From NCBI GenBank assembly GCA_040755155.1, contig JBFMBP010000057.1, positions 1 to 35,827 of the forward strand: a stretch of 35,827 nt of DNA, in the 5' to 3' direction. The stretch's first letter is position 1. Every line of letters starts with the position of its first letter. Below the pieces are notes generated by a model. That model saw only the letters and a program-made list of their open reading frames with translations, made no database searches and was not told the origin of the DNA. This DNA comes from Candidatus Omnitrophota bacterium. GTDB taxonomy: Bacteria; Hinthialibacterota; Hinthialibacteria; Hinthialibacterales; Hinthialibacteraceae. This document shows positions 1-7,426 of this stretch, piece by piece. The translations under genes and the position numbers were made by a program.

Positions 1-113
1 TAATCCCAGTGGACGGCTGAGCCGGGCGGGACGGAATCAATGCGAACCACCGTCGTATAACACCCCTCAACCATACAAAATAACAAGCATAAAAACAATA
101 GTTTACGAAACAT
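1..113 (-). CDS. PEGA-type lipoprotein, N-terminal fragment
   Basis: A reading frame starts with ATG at 113 on the minus strand and runs off the left edge, giving 37 residues. It begins with a short basic N-terminus (MFRK) and a hydrophobic stretch, followed by VEGC, which reads as a signal peptide with a slightly unusual lipobox (Glu at -2). The mature part continues with VVRIDSVPPGSAV, which matches the start of a PEGA repeat (usually v-x-I-x-S-x-P-x-G-A-x-V). PEGA domains are short surface beta domains, so an envelope lipoprotein is likely. A GGAG ribosome binding site lies 9 bases before the ATG. It is co-directional with and 90 bases downstream of aroB. Only the start is visible, so the remaining domains are unknown. 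Confidence 0.6.
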   Translation of the reverse strand, partial: MFRKLLFLCLLFCMVEGCYTTVVRIDSVPPGSAVHWD

Positions 114-203
114 CGTCGATGTCTCCACTGCCGCACTCTTTATTACAGCCGAGATAAGGCGCCATGTCAACAGAGGTTGGGGAACTTAGGATAATAAATT
201 CCC

Positions 204-1307
204 TTAGATCGAATATGAATCCCACGTATTGCGGATAAGATCAAGGTCTTCGACGGATCGGATGACGACGTTTCCAATTTCCACGGGAAAGACAAAACGC
301 AAATGGCCACGTTCTACCTTTTTGTCATGGAACATAGATTCGAGCAAAGCGTCCGCCGAAAGATCCGGCTTGCTCAGGGGAAATCCGGCGGTTGTCAGCA
401 GGGAACGCAGGCGCTGCACGGCTTCCGGCGGAGTAATCCCCAGTTTTTCGCCAAGCATCGCTTCGGCCAACATGCCGATGGCGACGGCCTCGCCATGAAG
501 ATAACGCCCATAGCCGGTCAGCGCTTCCACGGCATGGCCGATGGTATGGCCGAAATTGAGGATGGCGCGCAAGCCGCTTTCGCGCTCGTCCTGCTCGACG
601 ACGCGGGCTTTGATGCGGCAATTCCAAGGAATAATGGCGGTATAAATCTCTTCCTCCGCCGCCAGCAGCCGATCCAGCGCGGATGATACCGTCTCGAAAA
701 GCCCCGCATCGGCGATGACGCCGTGTTTGACGATTTCCGCCAGTCCGGCCTTGATCTGACGCCGATCCAAGGTTAGCAGCGTCTGGGGATCGATGAGTAC
801 GGCGCTGGGTTGATGGAAAGCGCCGATGAGATTTTTGCCGCTGGCGTGGTCGATGCCTACTTTGCCTCCGACGCTGGCGTCCACCTGGGCCAGCAGCGTC
901 GTCGGAACCTGGATGAAGCGGATGCCGCGCAAAAAAGTGGCCGCCGCGAATCCCGCCACATCCCCCACCACGCCGCCGCCGAGGGCGACGACTCCGCTTT
1001 TGCGTTCGGGCTTCAGCGCCGCCATGCCGTCGTAAAGCCGCGAGAGGGTGGAAATATTTTTCTCCGTCTCGCCCGCCGGAAACGTCAATACGGCGGCATG
1101 GAAGCCTTCCCGTTCCAGCGAAGTTCTCACCCGTTCCGCATAGATTGGCCCCACGTTGGAATCGGTAATGACCGGTATGGGAGAATGGAATCCCGCTCGC
1201 CGCACAAAAGCGCCCGTTTCATCCAGAAGACCGCAGCCGACGACGATCCCATAGCTGCGATCGCCCAGGTTTATAGCAATTTCCGTACGCGAGTTGGATG
1301 GATTCAT
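204..1307 (-). CDS. aroB: 3-dehydroquinate synthase
   Basis: This 367-residue protein is the second enzyme of the shikimate pathway, converting DAHP to 3-dehydroquinate in the cytoplasm with NAD and a divalent metal. The NAD-binding segment GGGVVGDVAGFAAATFLRG, the phosphate-binding VPTTLLAQVDASVGGK and GKNLIGAFHQP are present. So are the metal ligands: Glu in GLAEIVKHGVI, His in FGHTIGHAVE and His in LHGEAVAIGM. Length is normal for AroB (about 360). The ATG at 1307 has an AGGTGA ribosome binding site 5 bases upstream. It appears to be a stand-alone gene; no other aromatic pathway gene is adjacent. The identification is secure. Confidence 0.97.
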   Translation of the reverse strand: MNPSNSRTEIAINLGDRSYGIVVGCGLLDETGAFVRRAGFHSPIPVITDSNVGPIYAERVRTSLEREGFHAAVLTFPAGETEKNISTLSRLYDGMAALKPERKSGVVALGGGVVGDVAGFAAATFLRGIRFIQVPTTLLAQVDASVGGKVGIDHASGKNLIGAFHQPSAVLIDPQTLLTLDRRQIKAGLAEIVKHGVIADAGLFETVSSALDRLLAAEEEIYTAIIPWNCRIKARVVEQDERESGLRAILNFGHTIGHAVEALTGYGRYLHGEAVAIGMLAEAMLGEKLGITPPEAVQRLRSLLTTAGFPLSKPDLSADALLESMFHDKKVERGHLRFVFPVEIGNVVIRSVEDLDLIRNTWDSYSI

Positions 1308-1458
1308 GATTTCACCTAATCGCTGCTGCGGTTTTATATTCCAATTAAGATGATTCTATGCCGCAAGATAATAGAAAACCGGTTAGAAGCATGAAAAAAG
1401 CAGTATACCATTTTTGAGGCGGGCATCCAATGCGCTTAAACGCCGTAAGTCATAAGGA

Positions 1459-2904
1459 TTAGGCGACCGGTCCGCCGTCCGCTTTCGCTCCCCAGGAGAG
1501 CAGGCGATAGCCCGCTTTGGCTTTGCGCTTGAATTCATTCCAACTGCGCAATTCCAGAAGACGGCGGATGAGATATTTTCCCCGGAAATAAAATCGGCGG
1601 TAGCCCCATTGCATGAGGCGGATCAACTCGCTGCGGTTCATCGTCTCTTCCCATAATTCGGGAACGAAATCGGGCCGGGGATCGCGGGCGAATTCCCGCC
1701 AATAATCCTTTCGATACAAGCCTCTTTCGAAGCCCAGGCGATACAGTTCCGTAGCGGGAAAAGGAGTGGCGAGAGCTAGGTGGATATAGTCGGCGTCCAG
1801 ACGGCGGGCGTATTCGATGGTTTCGACCGCCTGCTCGCGGGTTTCGCCGGGATTGCCGAGCATGAAATAGCCGAGAGTAGCGATACCGCGCTGGCGGGTT
1901 TGATGGAAGACGGTTTTCGTCCGTTCCAGGTCGATTCCTTTTTGCAGCGTTCGCACGATCTCTTCCGTGCCCGCTTCGACGCCGTAATGGATGCGGGAGC
2001 ATCCCGCCGCCGCCAGGGCGTCCAGCATCTCTTCCGACATGGCGCTGATATGGGCGCGGATATCCCAGGCGAGAGAGACGCCGCGTTCGATCTTCAACCG
2101 GCAGATATCCATTACCCGGTCGCGGCGAATGTTGAAGGTGTCGTCGTAAACGAAGATTTCGCGTATGCCTATTTTCTCGCAGAATTCCATCTCCTCGACG
2201 ACGCTGCGGGCGCTGCGATAACGGAATTGCTTGCCTAAATGGGGGCGGTCGCAGAAGATGCAGCGCATGGGACAGCCCCGGCTGGTCATCATCGTCGTGA
2301 TAGGGAATTCTTTCGCCAATACGGAATAATAACGATCCTGATCGAGCAAATGCCGTGCGGGCATGGGCAGCGCGTCCAAATCCTGATTCAAGGGGACCGA
2401 TGGCGTAAGATAGACCTCGCCCTGGCCGTCGCGATAGCCGATGCCATCCACTACGGATAGATCTTTGTCTTCGGCTAGACACTCGATCAATCGTGTAAAG
2501 GTAACCTCGCCTTCACCGACAACGATGTAATCGACTTCGGGGATGCTCATGGTTTCCTGCGGGTAGATATAAACGTGAGGACCGCCGAAAATCACTGGAA
2601 TGGAGGGATCGGCGCGTTTGACGGCCTTGGCGCAAAGGACGGCGTCAATAAGCGTGAAGGTCATCGCTTGCACGCCGACGGCGTCGGGCCTTCGGCGGCG
2701 AATCTCGGCTTCGATCTGTTCGTAAGATAGATCGTCCAGATAGGCGTCGAGAATTTCGACGCTATGGGAAGAGTATTTTTCCAGATAGGCCGCCACATAA
2801 AGAAGGCCGAGTGGGGGATAAGCGCCGGTCTCCTCGTCTACAACGCTGGGAACGTTGGTGGAGATCATGTGATGTCCGGGCGGTTGGATCAATAATACCT
2901 TCAC
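1459..2904 (-). CDS. B12-binding domain radical SAM protein
   Basis: The protein has 481 residues. The N-terminal part (about 1-145) looks like a cobalamin-binding Rossmann domain: MKVLLIQPPG start, PPLGLLYVAAYLE, and VIFGGPH followed by VDYIVVGEGE. The radical SAM cluster motif is CPMRCIFC at residues 211-218 (CxxxCxxC), followed by the TIM-barrel region with GVEAGTEEIVRTLQKGI and YFMLGNPGET. This architecture is class B radical SAM (BchE/P-methylase-like); members do methylations or ring rearrangements on lipids, antibiotics or tetrapyrroles, and the substrate cannot be told from sequence. The start is GTG at 2904, with no strong ribosome binding site. It is divergent from the GAF protein gene at 3021, and no obvious biosynthetic partners are adjacent. 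Confidence 0.9.
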   Translation of the reverse strand: MKVLLIQPPGHHMISTNVPSVVDEETGAYPPLGLLYVAAYLEKYSSHSVEILDAYLDDLSYEQIEAEIRRRRPDAVGVQAMTFTLIDAVLCAKAVKRADPSIPVIFGGPHVYIYPQETMSIPEVDYIVVGEGEVTFTRLIECLAEDKDLSVVDGIGYRDGQGEVYLTPSVPLNQDLDALPMPARHLLDQDRYYSVLAKEFPITTMMTSRGCPMRCIFCDRPHLGKQFRYRSARSVVEEMEFCEKIGIREIFVYDDTFNIRRDRVMDICRLKIERGVSLAWDIRAHISAMSEEMLDALAAAGCSRIHYGVEAGTEEIVRTLQKGIDLERTKTVFHQTRQRGIATLGYFMLGNPGETREQAVETIEYARRLDADYIHLALATPFPATELYRLGFERGLYRKDYWREFARDPRPDFVPELWEETMNRSELIRLMQWGYRRFYFRGKYLIRRLLELRSWNEFKRKAKAGYRLLSWGAKADGGPVA

Positions 2905-3020
2905 GGCGGCTTCACGGCTTTCTAAAAAAGATGGAGGTGTTTTTTGTCATCCCGATTAACGGAATCGAATCTTGGTTCTATTATAGCGTAGAGCGATTTA
3001 GAAAGGGCGGAAGGCGGCGC

Positions 3021-3746
3021 ATGGAAATAGATTTCCATTCATTCTCCAAACGGTGCAAAGAAGAAAAAGCCATGACTATTCCGAACGTAATTCCTGATTC
3101 CGTCATTCAAGAATGGCAGGAAATCGTCGATATTCTCGCCGAAGTGAATAACGCGCCCGCCGCTTTAATCATGCGCATTGTCGAAGAGGATATCGAAGTA
3201 TTCGCTGCATCCCGACATTTGGACAATCCCTATCGCCTTGGCGAGAAAGAGCGCTTAATCGGATCGGGCTTGTACTGCGAAACCGTGATCAAAACCAAAA
3301 AGAAGCTCCTTGTTCCTAATGCCTTGACCGACGAGAAATGGAAAAAGAATCCCGATATCCACCTAGGCATGATTTCCTATTTCGGATTTCCCCTCTTTCA
3401 TCCTAATGGAGAACCCTTTGGAACGATTTGCGTATTGGATAAAAAAGAGAATCATTTTTCAGACATCACGGAAAGGCTTATGATGCGATTCAAAAATCTA
3501 ATTCAACATAACCTTGAGTTGATCTATGTGAACTCGATTTTAGGAGAGGAAAACAAGAAGCTGACGGATTATCTTTCAGAAATCCAAACTCTTCGCGAAA
3601 TCATTCCCATATGTTCTTATTGCAAAAAAATCCGTACAGAGAACGGAGAGTGGGAACAATTGGAGGAATATCTCGCCAAACATACGCGATCCGCGTTTAG
3701 TCACGGTTTTTGTCCCGAATGCGGAAAGAAGCATTATGGCCGATAA
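3021..3746 (+). CDS. GAF domain protein with C-terminal zinc-ribbon tail
   Basis: From the ATG at 3021 the protein has 241 residues; an alternative start is ATG 3072. The open frame extends upstream to 2811 but would overlap the divergent radical SAM gene, so the longer version is unlikely. Residues about 30-170 read as a GAF domain (IVDILAEVNNAPAALIM, GLYCETVIKTKKKLLVPNAL, YFGFPLFHPNGEPFGTICVLD). A short coiled segment follows, then IPICSYCKKIR (Cys 198/201) and FSHGFCPEC (Cys 231/234), a probable four-Cys zinc site. This tail is a recurrent C-terminal ending of bacterial sensor kinases and GGDEF or PAS proteins. Here there is no output domain, so it may act as a stand-alone small-molecule sensor or partner. 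No direct functional clue comes from the neighbours. Confidence 0.8.
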   Translation: MEIDFHSFSKRCKEEKAMTIPNVIPDSVIQEWQEIVDILAEVNNAPAALIMRIVEEDIEVFAASRHLDNPYRLGEKERLIGSGLYCETVIKTKKKLLVPNALTDEKWKKNPDIHLGMISYFGFPLFHPNGEPFGTICVLDKKENHFSDITERLMMRFKNLIQHNLELIYVNSILGEENKKLTDYLSEIQTLREIIPICSYCKKIRTENGEWEQLEEYLAKHTRSAFSHGFCPECGKKHYGR

Positions 3747-3789
3747 TCGAAAAATCTATATGATGTTGAGCCTCTTGCATAATTCTGTT

Positions 3790-3889
3790 ATTCCTCCCCC
3801 ATGATTGGGGGAGGTTAGGAGGGGGTTGACGTAAGTCCATTAAAATCAACCCCCCTCTAACTCCCCTAAGTTTGGGGGGAGAATTTAAA
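3790..3889. repeat. Dispersed palindromic element, copy 1
   Basis: A roughly 100-base imperfect palindrome fills most of the gap between the GAF gene and purB. Each half contains its own hairpin: CCTCCCCC-atgatt-GGGGGAGG on the left (8 bp, perfect) and CTCCCC/GGGGAG on the right. The two halves also pair over about 40 bases through TTAGGAGGGGGTTGA and TCAACCCCCCTCTAA. The right end is GAATTTAAA, exactly as in the second copy at 6962-7063. It has no coding capacity and resembles small non-autonomous or REP-like elements. It could also end transcription of the GAF gene. Confidence 0.75.
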
Positions 3890-3980
3890 GATGGATTTCA
3901 TTAATTTTGCAAGCGCCTATGTTTTTTATTTTCTTCGTTTTATTAAAGCATAAACTTCTTGACAGGAGAACAAGACGAAC

Positions 3981-5273
3981 ATGATCGAGCGATACACCCG
4001 CAAGGAGATGGGACGCATCTGGAGCGATCAATTCCGATTCGAGACATGGCTGCAAGTGGAAATCGCCGCCTGCGTCGCGCAAAACAAGTTAGGCGTCGTA
4101 CCTGACGAAGCTCTAAAGGAAATTCGGGAGAAAGCCGCCTTCGATATCGACCGCATTCATGAAATCGAAAAGACGGTGGATCATGAAACCATCGCGTTTC
4201 TGACAAGCGTCGCGGAATTCGTCGGCCCGGCGTCGCGTTATATCCATTACGGCATGACTTCATCGGACAAACTGGATACAGCGCTGGCGCTGCAACTCGT
4301 CGCCTCGGCGGACTTGTTGATCGCTGGCTTGAAAAAATTGCAAGCCAGCGTAGGCGAGCTGGCCAAGAAGCACAAACATACCGTCATGATGGGCCGCACT
4401 CATGGCATTCACGCCGAGCCGATTACCTTCGGTTTGAAAGTGGGAATATGGTGCGCCGAACTGGGGCGGCATATCGAACGAATGCAACGCGCCAAAGACT
4501 CAATTCGCGTAGGCAAACTATCCGGCGCCGTAGGAACCTTCTCCCACGTCGATCCCCAGGCGGAAGCGCTGGTATGCGCGGAATTAGGGCTAGAAGCGGA
4601 TCCTATCAGCAATCAGATTATCCAGCGCGACCGCCATGCGGAATATCTGAGCGTCATCGCCATCGCGGGGGCCACGCTGGAAAAAATGGCGACGGAAATC
4701 CGGGGATTGCAAAAAACGGAAATCCACGAGGTGGAAGAGCCGTTCCCGCCGGGACAGAAGGGTTCGTCTTCCATGCCCCATAAAAAGAATCCCAACCTCA
4801 GCGAACGCATCTGCGGCCTGGCGCGGCTGCTGCGCAGTTACGCCGTCACCGGCTTCGAGAACGTAACCCTGTGGCACGAGCGGGACATCTCCCATTCCAG
4901 CGTGGAACGAATCACGTTGGCGGATTCCTCCATCCTGCTGGATTACATGCTGGAACGGATGGACTGGATTATCCGCGACTTGAAGGTCTATCCCGAACGC
5001 ATGAAGAAGAACATGGAATGCTCTCACGGCTTGGTCTTCTCGCAGAGAGTTCTGTTGGCGTTGACCGCAAAAGGATTCTCGCGCGAAGAAGCCTACCGCA
5101 TCGTCCAAACTGCGGCTTTGAAAGTGTGGGAATCGGATATCGGCTTGCTGGACGAGCTGAAGAACGACGAAGAGGTGCGCAGCAAATTGAGCGCGGAAGA
5201 GTTGGAAGCATGCTTTCAACTCGATGACTTTCTGAAAAATGTTGACTTTATTTTCGAGCGGCTGGGATTGTAA
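3981..5273 (+). CDS. purB: Adenylosuccinate lyase
   Basis: PurB catalyses two steps of purine biosynthesis: fumarate release from SAICAR to give AICAR, and from adenylosuccinate to give AMP. The protein has 430 residues, normal for the bacterial enzyme. It begins MIERYTRKEMGRIWSD, typical of the family. It shows the HYGMTSSDKLDTALALQ and GRTHGIHAEPITFG active-site regions, and the superfamily signature GSSSMPHKKNPN near residue 260, which carries the catalytic Ser loop. An AGGAG lies 12 bases before the ATG. It appears monocistronic: the palindromic element precedes it, and a 147-base gap separates it from the Tat lipoprotein gene that follows. Confidence 0.97.
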   Translation: MIERYTRKEMGRIWSDQFRFETWLQVEIAACVAQNKLGVVPDEALKEIREKAAFDIDRIHEIEKTVDHETIAFLTSVAEFVGPASRYIHYGMTSSDKLDTALALQLVASADLLIAGLKKLQASVGELAKKHKHTVMMGRTHGIHAEPITFGLKVGIWCAELGRHIERMQRAKDSIRVGKLSGAVGTFSHVDPQAEALVCAELGLEADPISNQIIQRDRHAEYLSVIAIAGATLEKMATEIRGLQKTEIHEVEEPFPPGQKGSSSMPHKKNPNLSERICGLARLLRSYAVTGFENVTLWHERDISHSSVERITLADSSILLDYMLERMDWIIRDLKVYPERMKKNMECSHGLVFSQRVLLALTAKGFSREEAYRIVQTAALKVWESDIGLLDELKNDEEVRSKLSAEELEACFQLDDFLKNVDFIFERLGL

Positions 5274-5420
5274 GAGAAGAAAAAAAACAAGCAGCGATAA
5301 TCATGGCTCCCGAAAAATAGATGCGTTTTTTATCTTCGCCCTATCGATGGATTCGCAAATAAAAAACAATAGAACCAATGAGAATATCCCCTATAAAACA
5401 TGAAATGGGAGGAAAAATCG

Positions 5421-6905
5421 ATGGACAAAAACGCTCCTATAATAGGATGTTCTTGCTGTTCTATGTCGCGAAGGTGTTTTCTTAAAACCTCCAGCGCCGC
5501 CCTGGCCGCCTCTCTCGCAGGATGCGCGACGGTCAAGTCGTCGGAGAATGCCAGCGAACTTAGCGAGTATATCGATATCCAAAGTTTCCGTCCGAAGCCG
5601 CAAGTGCGCATCGCCAGCATCGTCGTTCGAGAAAAGCCGCCTTATTGGCTGGGCTGGCCGGGTACGGCGTATCCGCTGGAAGAATATCGCGAGAAATACG
5701 CCGATATCTTCGCAGCCGCGGCGCAAAAAACCGGCGCGTCTCTATTGCCCGATAACCAATTCATCGAAAGCGAAGAGGACGCCAACCGGTTCGTCGAAAA
5801 AGCGAAGGCGGAAAAACCCGACGCCGTGTTGATGTTGGTGCAAAGCGGAGGCGCCTGGCGCTGGCGCGACATCGCCGCCCAAACCGGCTTGCCTACGATC
5901 ATCTTCATGCCGGTTGGGACGACTTTCACGGGATCGGTTTTGAACAAAACGGCGCGGCTGCCAGGCGTACATCTCATATCGTCACTGGATACGAATTGGG
6001 TGGAACAGGCGCTGCGGATGGTCCGCGCCAAGCGCCAGTTGGAAGAGACGCGCTTGCTTGTGGTGCAAGGAAACGAACGGAAAGAATCGGATATGGAACT
6101 CCTGGGGACGAAAGTGCGCTATGTTCCCCGGCAAACGTTCCGCGATTTATTCGACCGTATGCCCGACACGGAAGAAGCGCGAGAGGTCGCCCAAACGATG
6201 CGCCGCCGCGCCCAAAAAATCGTGGAACCTTCCAAACAAGATATTTTGAACGCCGCGCGCTCTTACATGACGGCCAAACGGCTGCTGCGCGACGAATCCT
6301 CCAACGCGCTCACAACCGACTGCCTGGGCATGGTATCCGCCAAAGCGGTTCCCACGCCGCCGTGCATGGCTGCCAGCCTGTTTCAGGACGCGGGAGTTAC
6401 TTACGGCTGCGAGGCGGACGTATTCGCGGCAATGTCGCTGTTGCTGGTGAGTTACTTGTTCGATAAACCGGGATTTATGCAGGACCCGGTTCCGGATACC
6501 GTCAAAAACCAGTTGATCGCGGCTCACTGCGCCTGCGGAACGCGATTGAACGGATTCGATCAAAAGCCGGAAGATTTCATCCTGCGTTCTCATTCCGAAT
6601 CGAATATCGGCGTATCGATCCAGACGCTTTGGCGGAAAGGCCAGCCGGTAACGCTGCTGCGACTCAACAATCCGCGCGAACTTATTTTGGATACAGGCGT
6701 GGTGGTTGGCAACGTAAACACGCCGCCCGCCGGAGGATGCCGGACCAGCGTCGAGATCGCCATGGACGGTGTCGAAGACGTGCGCGACGTCCTCGGCTTC
6801 CATCAAGCCGTGTTTTACGGCAACCATCGCCGCGATGTGGAGGCGTTTTGCCAAATGTATGGCATTCGCGTAATCCATTCGCCGGAAAAATCAACGAAAG
6901 CCTAG
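5421..6905 (+). CDS. Tat lipoprotein, L-fucose/arabinose isomerase-like
   Basis: The start is ATG 5421 because GGGAGGA lies 8-10 bases upstream; an in-frame ATG at 5400 lacks such a site. This gives 494 residues. The N-terminus carries a twin-arginine motif (MSRRCFLK), a short hydrophobic stretch and a lipobox (LAGC), so the protein is probably Tat-exported and lipid-anchored. The mature part resembles the L-fucose/L-arabinose isomerase fold. An N-terminal Rossmann-like half ends near VHLISSLDTNW, and a C-terminal half includes LTTDCLGM, YGCEADVFAAMSLL, AAHCACGTRLNG, LRSHSESNIGVSIQ and YGNHRRDVEAFCQMYGI. True isomerases are cytoplasmic, so an exported version probably has another role in sugar handling. 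The family call is from overall pattern and moderate in confidence; the exact substrate is unknown. Confidence 0.75.
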   Translation: MDKNAPIIGCSCCSMSRRCFLKTSSAALAASLAGCATVKSSENASELSEYIDIQSFRPKPQVRIASIVVREKPPYWLGWPGTAYPLEEYREKYADIFAAAAQKTGASLLPDNQFIESEEDANRFVEKAKAEKPDAVLMLVQSGGAWRWRDIAAQTGLPTIIFMPVGTTFTGSVLNKTARLPGVHLISSLDTNWVEQALRMVRAKRQLEETRLLVVQGNERKESDMELLGTKVRYVPRQTFRDLFDRMPDTEEAREVAQTMRRRAQKIVEPSKQDILNAARSYMTAKRLLRDESSNALTTDCLGMVSAKAVPTPPCMAASLFQDAGVTYGCEADVFAAMSLLLVSYLFDKPGFMQDPVPDTVKNQLIAAHCACGTRLNGFDQKPEDFILRSHSESNIGVSIQTLWRKGQPVTLLRLNNPRELILDTGVVVGNVNTPPAGGCRTSVEIAMDGVEDVRDVLGFHQAVFYGNHRRDVEAFCQMYGIRVIHSPEKSTKA

Positions 6906-6961
6906 GGGATTGTTTTAATGTATTGGGAGTAATATCGAGTCTTATTAAGAATGTAACTTAT

Positions 6962-7063
6962 AATTCCCTCGCCCTCTGGGAGAGGGTTAGAGTGATGGAT
7001 TTATAAGTCTAATAATATCAACCATCACCTAACCTCTCCCCATCTTGGGAGAGGAATTTAAAA
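6962..7063. repeat. Dispersed palindromic element, copy 2
   Basis: This is a second copy of the element at 3790-3889. The left half starts AATTCCCTCGCCCTCTGGGA and the right half ends GGGAGAGGAATTTAAA. The halves pair imperfectly over about 40 bases around a short AT-rich centre near 7000-7015. Like copy 1, it sits directly after a plus-strand gene (the Tat lipoprotein), so it could serve as an adopted transcription terminator. The two copies share layout and end sequence but differ at many internal bases, with changes matched on both arms in several places. Confidence 0.75.
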
Positions 7064-7155
7064 ACAACAATCTCAATGCAATTTGGTATTGCAATTTTCC
7101 TATCCCCTCATTTCATCCTTTCATTCCACAATAATAAGTCAAGCGAAATTTTCCG

Positions 7156-7194
7156 GCGTTACCGCTAAGTAACAGCGTTACCCAGCGGTAACGC
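7156..7194. promoter_or_regulatory. Long inverted repeat, candidate activator site
   Basis: GCGTTACCGCT at 7156-7166 and AGCGGTAACGC at 7184-7194 form a perfect 11-bp inverted repeat. The 17-base centre contains another GTAAC and GTTAC, so GTTAC/GTAAC occurs four times in 34 bases. The repeat lies about 165-205 bases upstream of the putative sigma-54 promoter at 7360 and in front of the respiratory gene cluster. That distance suits an NtrC-type upstream activating site, and such a regulator is encoded at 13700. The alternative is a simple RNA hairpin or terminator, though no T-run follows. Confidence 0.45.
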
Positions 7195-7245
7195 TTAAGA
7201 CGGCGTCAATTGAGAAAAAGCCATGGGCGCGGCGCGTTCTTAAAA

Positions 7246-7264
7246 AGATTATTTGATATAATCT
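7246..7264. promoter_or_regulatory. Second inverted repeat upstream of the respiratory cluster
   Basis: AGATTAT at 7246-7252 and ATAATCT at 7258-7264 form a perfect 7-bp inverted repeat with a 5-base centre (TTGAT). It has the size of a classical operator half-site pair. It also overlaps a TATAAT-like hexamer at 7257-7262 that has no convincing -35 partner. Its role is inferred only from position. Confidence 0.3.
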
Positions 7265-7359
7265 AAGCGCTTGCTTTTATTCGATTCTCTCGCCGAGTTG
7301 CTATTAGGCTGAACCCAAAACTTCCCGTCATGATATGAGAAATCCCAAACCAGCGGCGT

Positions 7360-7376
7360 TTGGTACGAATCTTGAT
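7360..7376 (+). promoter_or_regulatory. Candidate sigma-54 (-24/-12) promoter
   Basis: The sequence TTGGTACGAATCTTGAT fits the sigma-54 consensus (TGGCACG-N4-TTGCW) with correct spacing. Mismatches are T for C in the -24 element and A for C in the -12 element. The -12 mismatch falls in the normally conserved GC, which lowers confidence. It lies 50 bases before the ATG of the first gene of the respiratory cluster, and an NtrC-type regulator is encoded downstream in the same region. Confidence 0.35.
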
Positions 7377-7426
7377 CGATATTTCGACGCTGGCTTATTG
7401 ATCCTAAGGTTCAAAGAGAACGAACG

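Noticed and set aside
2811-3020. N-terminal extension of the GAF protein
   Set aside because: It would overlap the divergent radical SAM gene and lacks GAF-like sequence; the start at 3021 or 3072 fits better.
7156-7264. CRISPR-like repeats or attachment site
   Set aside because: The repeats are inverted, few and not regularly spaced with spacers; an operator or enhancer explanation is simpler.
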